Source: Rikenella microfusus | GTDB lineage: Bacteria; Bacteroidota; Bacteroidia; Bacteroidales; Tenuifilaceae | Direction: 5' to 3' | DNA length: 64,000 nt | NCBI GenBank assembly: GCA_020722565.1 | Contig: DYKO01000013.1 | Span: forward strand, 21,765-85,764 | Part shown: one piece after another, positions 9,701-17,738 of the stretch | How the letters are laid out: each line of letters begins with the position of its first letter | How positions within the stretch are numbered: position 1 is the first letter of the stretch | Made by a program: the position numbers and the translations under genes | The notes under the pieces: generated by a model | Databases searched by the model: none | Seen by the model: the letters and a program-made list of their open reading frames with translations, nothing else | What the model was told of the DNA's origin: nothing

Positions 9701-12408
9701 CAGTCATGAACAGAGGGAATATAGAACTGAAATTGGTATCCGTCAACCAGGCCTCTATCCCAAAGAAAAGACTTAACAATGATGTTGACCGAGTCGTCAT
9801 TGTTAACCATCAGGTCGCCATCGTTAAAATCAATTTGAAGAATACCCTCTGAAAATGAGAAGGATGAAGGAGTGATGCTCTCGGTTCCATTTTCTATGAC
9901 GAAACCTTGGACCAGGCGGGCCAATACCGGTAGTGTGGAAGGATTAAATGCCAGAAGTTTAATACGTTTAACAATAAGTGGCAGACCATCGGTGCTGCCG
10001 CCATCCCTGAGTTTAAACCTAATAACCTCAAGGGCTGCAGCCTTATAGCTGTTGGCCGGTGTAAAGATAACCGAGTCGGTTGGATGTGTTAGAGGAAGAG
10101 CTACCCCCTCGGCATCGGCGCAAGTAATGGCAGGTGATATAGCATCATTGAGTTCAGGGCATCGGGCAACTAGTGTAAAAGATCCGGGAACCGTGTACTT
10201 TGCCTCAAATTGAACTTCTCCGCTTACAATGGGTGATGGATTATTGGTTTCAACCGTGAGTTCTCCATTCCCCGCTCCAAGCATAAGTTCCACGCTACCA
10301 CTATAGTCGATGTCGCTATTTCCATTAGTATCGGTAGGTTTAAGTTTAACGGTGAAGGGTTCATTAACTCCTACCTGGTCAGGAATCAAAGTAAAAGATA
10401 GCTGGGTTGCATTGACCCGTATGTTAGCAGCTGCTGAGTTTATGTTGGTTGGAAAAGTTTGTGTAAACCTGCTACCATTATCATACGATTCAAATTGGGG
10501 ATAAGTTTTATCGATGTAAAGTTGCAGTGTTTGGTTATCGCCGATGTCTTTATTTTTTAGGTAGATAAAAATGCTAATTTCGGTGGTTTGACCATCGGGA
10601 GTGGTTATGGCACCCATTGGTAAGTAAATATCAAGTGTGGTAGTATTTATATCGATGCTTGATGTGGCAATGTAATCTGTTCCTCTTTTTACCAAAACAC
10701 CTTCTATGGTTTTGCTCAGCGAGGCAGGATTAGTAGCGTTTGCTCTGTTGAGGTGAATTTTTTTAACGTAAGTTGGAGCGCCATCGCTACCGGCGTCAGT
10801 AATTCGGAAACGCATAATTTCACTTGATTTTGCGGGAGCTGTTGTCATGGAGCTAATATCGAATGATGCCACCTGTGTTTCGGGAACTGATGCGAATGTG
10901 GTAGTATCAAAACCAATTACTATATCTTCGCTTAAAGCCCCTTCAATTCCGATTGCGGAGACTTGTAACTTGATGGTTTCAAGGTGGTTGTATATCAGGC
11001 TATCCCAACGGGTAATTCCTTGATTAGCCGTTTGGGTAAGACCTTCAACTGAACTGAGCAGTCCGCTACCTTCGGCAAGACTAAGTGTCATTTGTCCGGT
11101 GTAATCATTATCGATGTTTCCGTTGGTGTCGATAGCGGCAACCTCAACACTAAATGGTTTCCCTGAAATTACAGTTGATGAAACACTTCGGAATTGCGTT
11201 TTAGTTGAGCTTACCCTGATTGTAAAGGGACCAGATTGCACTTTTGATGGAAATGTTTTGGAAAAGCCCGAACCACTTAGGCTTGAAACGAAACCGTGGT
11301 TTTGATTTTCAATTTCAAAATATAGGTTGATGTTATCAGGAATGCTATTGCTTTTGAGGAATATACCAAGCGTTACCTCAACGCTTTGAGCATCGGGAAC
11401 AGTTAGATTGAAACTATCCAAACCAACAATAATTTGTTGGTCGATAATAGCAAGTGTTTTAATAGGAATAACTTGCCCACCCTCTTTTAAAGTGATGCCA
11501 TCCAGCAGGTTGCTCCAGGCGGTATTATCGGAATAGGGATTTTTAATGGTGAGGGTTTTAACGTAAGTGGGAAGCCCATCGGCGGTGCCGTTGTCGGCAA
11601 TATTGAATTTTAACACATCGACAGATGTTTCCTTTGAAGTTGCTGTTGATGGGATATCGGACGGTGGAACTTGAAAGTTTGGCTGCAACACTTGTGTGGT
11701 ACGGTCGTTGGGGTTTAAGGGTTGATATACAAACGAAATATTATCAATCCACAGCTTCATGTCCTGAGCCGAAGAGTAGCGGTAGCCAATACCAAAGTAG
11801 CTGAAGTTTTTGTATGTACTATCGGTAAAATCGCCATAAGTAGTAAGTGCATCAAAGTTCCCAGCAGCTGACGCTTTGAGCGTAAAAACACCTTTGGCGG
11901 ATCTGGTTACTTCAACGGCTGCAGCCCTACTGCTTCCCTCCTGTGTTTCCCAATTTAAGGTTGACGAAAGCGCAACCTGTGGTGAGCCGTTATCAATTAT
12001 CCAGATTTTGAGCAAATCGTCGCTGCCAGTAAGGTTAACCCCCACGGCATACCCCGATTCCCCATATGTAGCCAGATTGGCATCGGCCATAAGGTAAACC
12101 CACCAGCTGTTGGATGACGATGGTGAGTAGCCGTGACGTAGCAAAAACCGCCAGGTAACATCCCCCTTGTTGATATCCCAGCTAGGAAGATGCGTGTATA
12201 TGGTATCGGTATAGGCAGTTGAATTGTCAAAGGTATGCTTTAGCGAAGCGGTTCCCCAAAGCGGTATGCTAGTGGTTATTTCCCATCGGTTAAGAGGCTT
12301 TTGGGTCCAATCTGTGATATTGCCATTTTCAAAATCATAAATTACGGTTTGCTGCCCAAACGACAACATGGTTGCTAATGTTAAAAAAAACAGAACCGTC
12401 CGTTTCAT
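6778..12408 (-). CDS. very large secreted modular surface protein with lamin-tail domains
   Basis: 1876 residues with a signal peptide (MKRTVLFFLTLATMLSFG, then QQ). Modules in order: a ConA-lectin-like domain (about 20-235); three repeats of a beta module recognisable by phrases such as DGLPTYVK, DGAPTYVKK and DGLPLIVKR, alternating with Ig-like segments (about 240-1030); a second lectin-like domain (about 1032-1245) similar to the first (SEGYAVG / EGYAVGLN, LWIDNI / LWIDDI); Ig/SbsA-like segments; two lamin-tail domains starting at INEIMANP (about 1335) and INEILFNP (about 1602); and a C-terminal domain from FSPDGDGRDDY (about 1780) resembling the FlgD-Ig/CHU_C end domains used by type IX secretion cargo. 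It is probably exported to the surface. Its ligand is unknown. The gene is monocistronic. Confidence 0.82.
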   Translation of the reverse strand: MKRTVLFFLTLATMLSFGQQTVIYDFENGNITDWTQKPLNRWEITTSIPLWGTASLKHTFDNSTAYTDTIYTHLPSWDINKGDVTWRFLLRHGYSPSSSNSWWVYLMADANLATYGESGYAVGVNLTGSDDLLKIWIIDNGSPQVALSSTLNWETQEGSSRAAAVEVTRSAKGVFTLKASAAGNFDALTTYGDFTDSTYKNFSYFGIGYRYSSAQDMKLWIDNISFVYQPLNPNDRTTQVLQPNFQVPPSDIPSTATSKETSVDVLKFNIADNGTADGLPTYVKTLTIKNPYSDNTAWSNLLDGITLKEGGQVIPIKTLAIIDQQIIVGLDSFNLTVPDAQSVEVTLGIFLKSNSIPDNINLYFEIENQNHGFVSSLSGSGFSKTFPSKVQSGPFTIRVSSTKTQFRSVSSTVISGKPFSVEVAAIDTNGNIDNDYTGQMTLSLAEGSGLLSSVEGLTQTANQGITRWDSLIYNHLETIKLQVSAIGIEGALSEDIVIGFDTTTFASVPETQVASFDISSMTTAPAKSSEIMRFRITDAGSDGAPTYVKKIHLNRANATNPASLSKTIEGVLVKRGTDYIATSSIDINTTTLDIYLPMGAITTPDGQTTEISIFIYLKNKDIGDNQTLQLYIDKTYPQFESYDNGSRFTQTFPTNINSAAANIRVNATQLSFTLIPDQVGVNEPFTVKLKPTDTNGNSDIDYSGSVELMLGAGNGELTVETNNPSPIVSGEVQFEAKYTVPGSFTLVARCPELNDAISPAITCADAEGVALPLTHPTDSVIFTPANSYKAAALEVIRFKLRDGGSTDGLPLIVKRIKLLAFNPSTLPVLARLVQGFVIENGTESITPSSFSFSEGILQIDFNDGDLMVNNDDSVNIIVKSFLWDRGLVDGYQFQFYIPSVHDWTTHNNSTAFYGSFPSTIFGRPCRVNVEADRLLFETTPHSVNPNQPFSISVKASDSRGNVDSEFQAYAALEKLIGPGNLQIDSMLKPLDDGLAQWDNLQLSAVGVYQLKSYFGWLANAISEPIYCGYGSTCWVDEDFEAQLPEWIGINNWVASRALPLGGEFSLVHAGDPADKVSVLGIPVNVDLNGKAAEWRIRIRNGNWEPSSENYFYLAFISNTDNPLDPEAEGYAVGLNPSAGNDLISIFQFSGGKKSKIISSSYEWNENEEIILNITLSPSGTIKLWFTPTATGLKTFGGEAKLNLLSSFSYISFIYGYTSSRAGQLWIDDIQFCTTNFPPVIQSTRVLNLNTIRVNFSKDVELSTALDIQNYLLKFHNSVNIDIKEIKPNTNQSVTLVTEKLPFEKLTLYVDNITDSSGYSLPDSIEFGFSAEGNLGRLIINEIMANPTPSNGLPEYEYIELFNPNSDTILTEGWTLWLNEKQVSLPPDTIAPQSYVLIGGTTAMSAFNPYGKTIEVSSFPALLNNGMLLKLYDADNNLIAFADYNNDWYNDPMRSSGGYSLECIDFRNLAEGRNNWQACMANEGGTPCAPNSVLASKPDVVHPYLLYHQVPDSTTINLVFNEPMDILTVTLSENYSTNLIIDEIVTDDLFHSVTIKLSNPIQQGNVYDILIQNVGDFSGNLMPDTLIRIGLPVIASPNDIVINEILFNPHTGGTDFVELYNRSSKTIDLKHLRLANRDEKNLEIKDTYAASATPRLIFPGEYAVTTLSPPEVMQFYTCLNPKFFVPVPQIPAYNNDMGIVVLLNNSNEVIDEVRYTEKMHNRLLSNVIGVSLERINPDLPSNQPATWHSAAQAAGFATPTYRNSQYTEYQEAKCHFTLTPETFSPDGDGRDDYLLISYQLPNPGFVANIRIFNAIGIEIFRLANNLTLGTSGQLSWDGINSYNHRVDAGIYIILIEYYNLNGKVEREKKTCVVGYRN

Positions 12409-12480
12409 TTAAAGTATTGTATAATTTTACAAACAAAATTTACAAAAAAATTTTAAAGAAAACGATTTAAAAATATTTTT

Positions 12481-13473
12481 ATGCGAGTTGCAGTTGTAGG
12501 AGCCACGGGCCTTGTTGGTAGTGTAATGCTGCGCGTTCTTGAGGAACGCAATTTCCCGCTAACCAAATTAATTCTTGCTGCTTCTGAAAAATCGGTAGGG
12601 AAAACTGTAAAGTTTAAAGGGAAAGAAGTAAAGGTTTATTCAGTAGCCGATGCTGTTGCACAGAGACCAGCAGTAGCCATATTTTCGGCAGGTTCAGCAG
12701 TATCTAAGGAGTGGGCCCCAGGATTTGCCGAGGTGGGTACAACGGTAATAGATAACTCCTCGTGTTGGCGCATGTATCCCGAAATTCCACTGGTAGTTCC
12801 CGAGGTAAATGCCCACGTTTTAAATCCAAATCATAAGATAATAGCCAACCCTAACTGCTCTACCATTCAACTGGTGGTTGCCATTAATCCGCTGCATCAG
12901 CGGTATCGCATAAAGCGAATTGTAATTTCTACCTACCAATCGGTAACCGGGACGGGAGTTAAGGCGGTAAACCAGCTGTTTGCTGAACGGCAGGGCCAAG
13001 ATGCCGATATGGCCTACCCTCATCCCATCGACTTTAATTGCTTCCCCCATGGGGGAACTTTCCTAGAGAATGGCTACACTACCGAGGAGCAGAAGTTGAT
13101 AGATGAAACTCGCAAAATAATTGGCGACCAGAGTATAATGGTTTCGCCTACTGTGGTTCGAATTCCTGTGGTTGGCGGACATTCTGAATCAGTAAATCTT
13201 GAATTTGAGAACGAGTTTAATATAGATGATGTAAACCGGATTTTAAGCCAATCGCCCGGAATAGTATTGCAGGATGATCCTGCAGCAAACCTATATCCCA
13301 TGCCGCGCTTTGCTGAGGGTAAGGACGATGTTTTTGTGGGCCGCATCAGGCGCGATATATCACAGCCTAAAAGTCTTAACCTTTGGGTAGTTGCCGATAA
13401 CCTGCGAAAGGGCGCTGCAACCAATGCCATACAAATTGCCGAGTATCTTAATACTCAAGGTTGGCTTCGTTGA
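12481..13473 (+). CDS. asd: aspartate-semialdehyde dehydrogenase
   Basis: Reduces aspartyl-4-phosphate to aspartate semialdehyde with NADPH, the branch point to lysine/diaminopimelate, threonine and methionine. The 330 residues are the usual length. Seen are the nucleotide-binding GATGLVGS near the N-terminus (residues 8-15), the catalytic cysteine in NPNCST (Cys126), and the substrate-binding regions SVTGTGVKAV and VVRIPVVGGHSE. The gene starts 72 bp from the divergent surface-protein gene, in very AT-rich DNA that must hold both promoters. Its last 26 bp overlap the 3' end of hflX on the opposite strand. Confidence 0.97.
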   Translation: MRVAVVGATGLVGSVMLRVLEERNFPLTKLILAASEKSVGKTVKFKGKEVKVYSVADAVAQRPAVAIFSAGSAVSKEWAPGFAEVGTTVIDNSSCWRMYPEIPLVVPEVNAHVLNPNHKIIANPNCSTIQLVVAINPLHQRYRIKRIVISTYQSVTGTGVKAVNQLFAERQGQDADMAYPHPIDFNCFPHGGTFLENGYTTEEQKLIDETRKIIGDQSIMVSPTVVRIPVVGGHSESVNLEFENEFNIDDVNRILSQSPGIVLQDDPAANLYPMPRFAEGKDDVFVGRIRRDISQPKSLNLWVVADNLRKGAATNAIQIAEYLNTQGWLR

Positions 13474-14671
13474 TATCGGGGTATAGAAAGTTATCGTAGG
13501 GATAGCGGGTGACGTGAATTTCACGAACCATTTTGTATAGAAGTTCCCGAAATGCTCTAATATTAATTTTCTGCTTGGCAGAAATAAAAATGCAATCGGT
13601 TCCCTTTTTGCCCATCCAGGTTCGTTTTAACTCATCAAGACTAACATTTTCCTGGGTTGTTGGTGTAAGGTCATCAGCTGGTTTTTGACTCCATGTGTAG
13701 GCGTCAATTTTATTGAATACTAGAATGGTAGGCTTATCGCCACCACCAATCTCTTGAAGGGTTTGGTTTACCACGTTTATTTGCTCCTCAAAATTGGGAT
13801 GAGAGATGTCCACCACATGGAGCAGCAGATCGGCTTCCCTCACCTCGTCCAATGTTGATTTAAACGATTCAACCAGTTGGTGGGGTAGCTTACGGATGAA
13901 ACCAACGGTGTCGGAGAGAAGAAACGGCAAGTTGCCGATTACCACCTTACGAACAGTAGTGTCGAGGGTGGCAAACAACTTGTTTTCGGCAAAAACATCC
14001 GACTTGCTAATTAGGTTCATAATAGTTGACTTCCCAACATTGGTGTAGCCCACTAACGCTACACGAACGGCACTACCTCTATTTTTTCGCTGGGTAGCCA
14101 TTTGCCTGTCAATCCGACTGAGTTCGTCCTTTAACTTGGCTATGCGATTGCGGATGATACGGCGGTCGGTTTCAATTTCTGTTTCGCCGGGGCCGCGTAG
14201 TCCAATACCCCCCCGTTGGCGTTCGAGATGTGTCCACATGCGCTTCAGTCGGGGAAGCATAAACTCATATTGAGCAAGTTCAACCTGTGTTTTAGCATAG
14301 GCCGTTTTTGCCCGCTGGGCAAATACATCGAGTATCAGGTTGGTGCGGTCAAGCACCTTTCGTTTAAACTCGTTTTCGAGGTTTCGCAGCTGCGTGGGAG
14401 TAAGCTCATCGTCAAAAATCACCATGTCGATGTTGTGTTCCTCAACAAAGGTGGCAATATCCAGAACCTTACCCTTACCAATAAATGTTCGGGGATTGGG
14501 TTCGTCAATTTTTTGAATAAAACGTTTTATGATAATGGCACCTGCAGTATCTGCTAAAAATTCTAGTTCATCTAAATAATCATTTATCTCACTTTCATCC
14601 TGAAAGGGCTGTATTACACCTACTAAAATGGCTTGCTCCTGCTTTTTTGATGTTGAAATTAGATTTCCCAT
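13448..14671 (-). CDS. hflX: ribosome-associated GTPase HflX
   Basis: 407-residue GTPase of the HflX family, which acts on 70S/50S ribosomes during stress. The N-terminal HflX domain includes TFIGKGKV (residues 62-69) and the family mark RQRGGIGLRGPGETEIE (about 151-167), followed by a helical linker and the G domain: P-loop GYTNVGKST (208-216), G3 DTVGFI (254-259) and G4 NKID (320-323). The C-terminal domain is short. Its last codons overlap the end of asd on the other strand by 26 bp. No Shine-Dalgarno-like site is obvious, which is normal for this phylum. Confidence 0.97.
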   Translation of the reverse strand: MGNLISTSKKQEQAILVGVIQPFQDESEINDYLDELEFLADTAGAIIIKRFIQKIDEPNPRTFIGKGKVLDIATFVEEHNIDMVIFDDELTPTQLRNLENEFKRKVLDRTNLILDVFAQRAKTAYAKTQVELAQYEFMLPRLKRMWTHLERQRGGIGLRGPGETEIETDRRIIRNRIAKLKDELSRIDRQMATQRKNRGSAVRVALVGYTNVGKSTIMNLISKSDVFAENKLFATLDTTVRKVVIGNLPFLLSDTVGFIRKLPHQLVESFKSTLDEVREADLLLHVVDISHPNFEEQINVVNQTLQEIGGGDKPTILVFNKIDAYTWSQKPADDLTPTTQENVSLDELKRTWMGKKGTDCIFISAKQKINIRAFRELLYKMVREIHVTRYPYDNFLYPDINEANLEY

Positions 14672-15064
14672 TTGTTGAATTTGACCTAAATCCCTGATAT
14701 GTCAGGTTTTGAAACGTAAAATGCTTTAGTTAGGTTTCCTGTCGCAGTGCAAATTTAATAGGAATTATCAATTTCTCCTGTCCGCTTAAAGGCTTTTTCA
14801 GATGCCTCATTTTGTATTGATAAAGTTATTCGGATGGCTCCCAAGATGCTAAATTGTTATATTCGTTAGTTTACTGCCAATAACGCAAAATAAAATCTTT
14901 CAATGCAAAAACAATTAGGTTTATTTCAAGAATTTTATAAGCAGATGCCAATTCATTTTGTAACTAATATGGGTTTGCTTCTAGTTTTGGCTTACACCGA
15001 TTTAAATTTTTACTGATTTAAGATATAGGAAACTGGATGTAACGTTTGGAATAAATTATTGTAA
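14672..15064. other. 393-bp intergenic region between hflX and the tonB terminator
   Basis: This holds the upstream region of hflX and the far side of the tonB terminator. A 37-codon plus-strand frame at 14903-15016 (starts MQKQLGLFQEF, ends in Phe-Tyr) is the only hint of coding. It has one hydrophobic patch, no recognisable family and no clear promoter, so it is noted but not called as a gene. Otherwise nothing is seen. Confidence 0.5.
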
Positions 15065-15093
15065 TAAAAAAGCCCTACCTAAAAAGTAGGGCT
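15065..15093 (-). terminator. rho-independent terminator of the tonB gene
   Basis: Read on the minus strand, AGCCCTAC (15086-15093) pairs perfectly with GTAGGGCT (15071-15078), and a run of six T follows. It begins about 20 bp after the tonB stop codon. Confidence 0.85.
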
Positions 15094-15113
15094 TTGAAAC
15101 TATTAAGATTTCT

Positions 15114-15803
15114 TTACTGCAAAACAAAGATAATGGGGATAGTGTACTGAACGCGAACGGGTTTACCCAACTGTTTACCAGGTTTCCACTTGGGCGAAGC
15201 TTTTACTACGCGAACAGCCTCCTTGTCGAGCGATTCGTCAACACCTCTTACAACCTTTACATTTGAAACGCTACCATTCTTTTCAACAACAAAGCTGATG
15301 ATGACGCGACCTTGTATGCCGTTTTCTGCAGCAACATCAGGGTATTTAAGGTTTTTTTGAACGTAGTTGATACGGAATTCATTGATGTCGCCTCCACCAA
15401 AAGTGGGCATTTCTTCAACAATTACGAAAGGAGTACTTTCTTCTTCCTCCTCCTCTGTGTCCTGAAATTCCATAACGTTAACCTTTGTATCTTCGTTGAA
15501 TTCAGTATCAAAGATGTCGGTATTGTCGTTCAAATTAACATTATCGTCAACCACCTTAATTACATCGGAAACGGTGATTTGTTTTGGAGGTTCAGGGGGT
15601 TTAACCTCTTCACGATTAGTGATGGGGATAATTTCCTGTTCTACTTTAACTTCTTGAGTTCCAGCCAACTCAACCTTCACAGAATTGCTGGTTGTCCATT
15701 CAAAGGCCAGCAAAACAATGCCTAATGAAAATGCAAGACCTATCTCAAAGAAGAGCACCTTCTTTTTTTGCAGGTCTGCCTTGGGGTTTTTCTTTAGTTC
15801 CAT
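15114..15803 (-). CDS. tonB: energy transducer TonB
   Basis: 229 residues. A cytoplasmic KKNPKADLQKKK start is followed by one membrane anchor (about 17-35), a Pro/Glu-containing periplasmic spacer with PPEPPKQITVSD (about 68-80) and an acidic stretch with EEEEEE (about 116-121), then the TonB C-terminal domain (about 150-229: NLKYPDVAAENGIQGRV, then VVRGVDESLDKEAVRVV). This matches the Bacteroidota TonB group whose domain begins with a MPTFGGGD-type motif. It passes proton-motive energy from ExbB/ExbD to outer-membrane receptors. No exbB/exbD or receptor gene lies in the window, so its partners are elsewhere. It is a single-gene unit with its own terminator. Confidence 0.92.
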   Translation of the reverse strand: MELKKNPKADLQKKKVLFFEIGLAFSLGIVLLAFEWTTSNSVKVELAGTQEVKVEQEIIPITNREEVKPPEPPKQITVSDVIKVVDDNVNLNDNTDIFDTEFNEDTKVNVMEFQDTEEEEEESTPFVIVEEMPTFGGGDINEFRINYVQKNLKYPDVAAENGIQGRVIISFVVEKNGSVSNVKVVRGVDESLDKEAVRVVKASPKWKPGKQLGKPVRVQYTIPIIFVLQ

Positions 15804-15939
15804 ATTTTTGTGTATTTGGCACTTATTACAACGGTTAACTTCTAAAGTTATTTAAGTTACAAAGCAACAAATTTTTTCTTTTTCTCACAACATTATACGT
15901 CATTTTTTAAATGAGGTTAAAAAATTTAATGCTAAATAT

Positions 15940-15967
15940 TTGATATATGAAAAAATATTTATTTTTG
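15940..15967 (+). promoter_or_regulatory. Bacteroidota-type promoter of tRNA-Ala
   Basis: A TTG (15940-15942), 17 bp, then a perfect TAnnTTTG box (TATTTTTG, 15960-15967). The box ends 14 bp before the first base of the tRNA, a fitting distance for a start just upstream of the mature 5' end. Confidence 0.6.
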
Positions 15968-15981
15968 CACAGTCAAGTTTT

Positions 15982-16055
15982 GGGGGTATAGCTCAGTTGG
16001 CTAGAGCGATTGCATGGCATGCAATAGGTCAGGGGTTCGACTCCCCTTACCTCCA
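15982..16055 (+). tRNA. tRNA-Ala (anticodon GGC)
   Basis: This 74-nt sequence folds as a full cloverleaf. The acceptor stem is GGGGGTA/TACCTCC (one G-T pair), the D arm GCTC/GAGC, and the anticodon stem ATTGC/GCAAT with loop ATGGCAT, placing GGC at positions 34-36. The T arm AGGGG/CCCCT has loop TTCGACT and the discriminator base is A. The 3' CCA is not encoded (the genome continues CAAG), so it must be added after transcription. GGC reads alanine codons GCC/GCU. Confidence 0.97.
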
Positions 16056-16160
16056 CAAGAAGAGAAACCTTCAGTTTTTTACAAGTTCTAAATGCCTTAT
16101 CTAAAAGGATTTGCTGTTTATTAGAGAGTATTTCAAAAAAATTGAAAGGATTAACTTAAT

Positions 16161-16196
16161 AAAAGTGAACGCCCTAATTTTTGGGGCGTTTGCTTT
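16161..16196. terminator. bidirectional terminator between tRNA-Ala and glpK
   Basis: The inverted repeat AACGCCC (16168-16174) / GGGCGTT (16184-16190) is flanked by AAAAG and CTTTT, so both strands have a T-rich tail. It lies about 20 bp after the glpK stop on the minus strand and about 110 bp after the tRNA on the plus strand. Confidence 0.75.
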
Positions 16197-16214
16197 TATT
16201 ACTTATTAAGAACT

Positions 16215-17705
16215 TTATTTGTACCATGATTTTGCTCTCTGAACAGCATCGTTCCACCGAGTTTTCATTTTTAAGAAGCTCGTTAAATCGTTGGAAGGCA
16301 AAAATTCTCTGTCGGGTTGCCATAGACTAATGATTTCTTCCTGATTTTGCCAGTAGCCAGTGGCCAAACCGGCAAGGAAGGCTGACCCCATAGCGGTTGT
16401 TTCTATCACTTTAGGACGTACCACCTTGGTTCCCAATACATCGGCTTGAAACTGCATGAGCAGGTTATTGGCTGATGCGCCGCCATCGGCGCGGAGTTCA
16501 GCAGGTTTAATGCCAGTATCAATACCCATAACCTCCAGAACGTCCATGGTTTGAAAGGCGATGCTCTCTAGTGCAGCTCGGGCAATGTGAGCACGGTTTG
16601 TTCCCCTGGTAATGCCAATTATAAGCCCGCGGGCATACTGATCCCAATGTGGAGCGCCCATACCTGTAAAACTTGGAACAAGAAACAGCCCTCCATTATC
16701 GGAAACCTGCATGGCCAGTTGTTCAACCTCAGCGCTGCTATTTATTATTCCCAAACCATCGCGTAACCACTGCACCACGGCACCCCCAATAAATATGCTG
16801 CCCTCAAGTGCATAACATGTTTTTCCTTTGATTTGCCAGGCAATAGTTGTTACCAAATTGTTTTTAGAAATGAAAGGCGTGCTACCGGTGTTCATCAGTA
16901 TAAAACATCCCGTTCCATAGGTGTTTTTTACCATACCCTTTTGTGTGCACAATTGACCAAACAGAGCAGCTTGTTGGTCGCCGGCAATTCCGGCAATCGG
17001 AACTTTTGTTGCAAAAAAGGTAGTGTTGGTGTAATCGTATATCTCACTTGATGAGGCTACCTTAGGTAAAATACTTTTGGGAATCTGCATGAGTTCAAGA
17101 AGTTCTTCGTCCCAGTCAAGAGTGTTAATGTTGAATAGCATGGTGCGGCTGGCATTGGAAACATCGGTAACGTGGGTGCGGCCGCGGGTAAGCTTCCAAA
17201 CCAACCAGGAATCAACAGTGCCAAAGGCTAATTTCCCATTTTCTGCCCTTTTTCGTGCCCCGCGAACGTTATCGAGTATCCATTTAATTTTAGTGCCGCT
17301 GAAATAGGCATCAATAACTAATCCGGTTTTTTGTCGGATAATTCCAATTAATCCCTTGTTTTTCAATTGATCGCAGTATTTTGATGTTCTCCTATCCTGC
17401 CAAACAATGGCGTTGTATATGGGTTCACCAGTTTCCCTATCCCATACAATGGTGGTTTCGCGCTGGTTGGTAATGCCAATAGCCTGTAGGTTTTGTCCGT
17501 TAATTCCAATGCGCGACATAGCTTCGGCTGCAACAGCAACCTGCGACGACCAAATTTCATTGGGATCGTGCTCAACCCAACCGGGCTGTGGAAAAATTTG
17601 CTGAAATTCCTTTTGGGCCACCGAAAGAATATTCCCTTCCCGGTCGAAAATCAGTGCACGCGAACTGGTTGTGCCCTGATCTAATGCCATTATATACTTA
17701 TTCAT
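16215..17705 (-). CDS. glpK: glycerol kinase
   Basis: Phosphorylates glycerol to sn-glycerol 3-phosphate with ATP. The 496 residues are the usual length for this FGGY-family kinase. The N-terminal phosphate-binding [11 protein letters not shown] (residues 7-17), the substrate-region NQRETT, the [12 protein letters not shown] loop and the FGGY signature region with [16 protein letters not shown] are all intact. It lies 33 bp downstream of glpD on the same strand, so the pair is very likely one operon, and it ends in a bidirectional terminator. No glycerol facilitator gene (glpF) is seen next to it. Confidence 0.97.
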   Translation of the reverse strand: MNKYIMALDQGTTSSRALIFDREGNILSVAQKEFQQIFPQPGWVEHDPNEIWSSQVAVAAEAMSRIGINGQNLQAIGITNQRETTIVWDRETGEPIYNAIVWQDRRTSKYCDQLKNKGLIGIIRQKTGLVIDAYFSGTKIKWILDNVRGARKRAENGKLAFGTVDSWLVWKLTRGRTHVTDVSNASRTMLFNINTLDWDEELLELMQIPKSILPKVASSSEIYDYTNTTFFATKVPIAGIAGDQQAALFGQLCTQKGMVKNTYGTGCFILMNTGSTPFISKNNLVTTIAWQIKGKTCYALEGSIFIGGAVVQWLRDGLGIINSSAEVEQLAMQVSDNGGLFLVPSFTGMGAPHWDQYARGLIIGITRGTNRAHIARAALESIAFQTMDVLEVMGIDTGIKPAELRADGGASANNLLMQFQADVLGTKVVRPKVIETTAMGSAFLAGLATGYWQNQEEIISLWQPDREFLPSNDLTSFLKMKTRWNDAVQRAKSWYK

Positions 17706-17738
17706 TAGATTGATTTAGGTTTAGGTTTTGCGGTTAAT

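Noticed and set aside
14903..15016. 37-codon plus-strand frame upstream of the tonB terminator
   Set aside because: Too short to judge, no promoter box and no family. It could be a peptide but cannot be supported.
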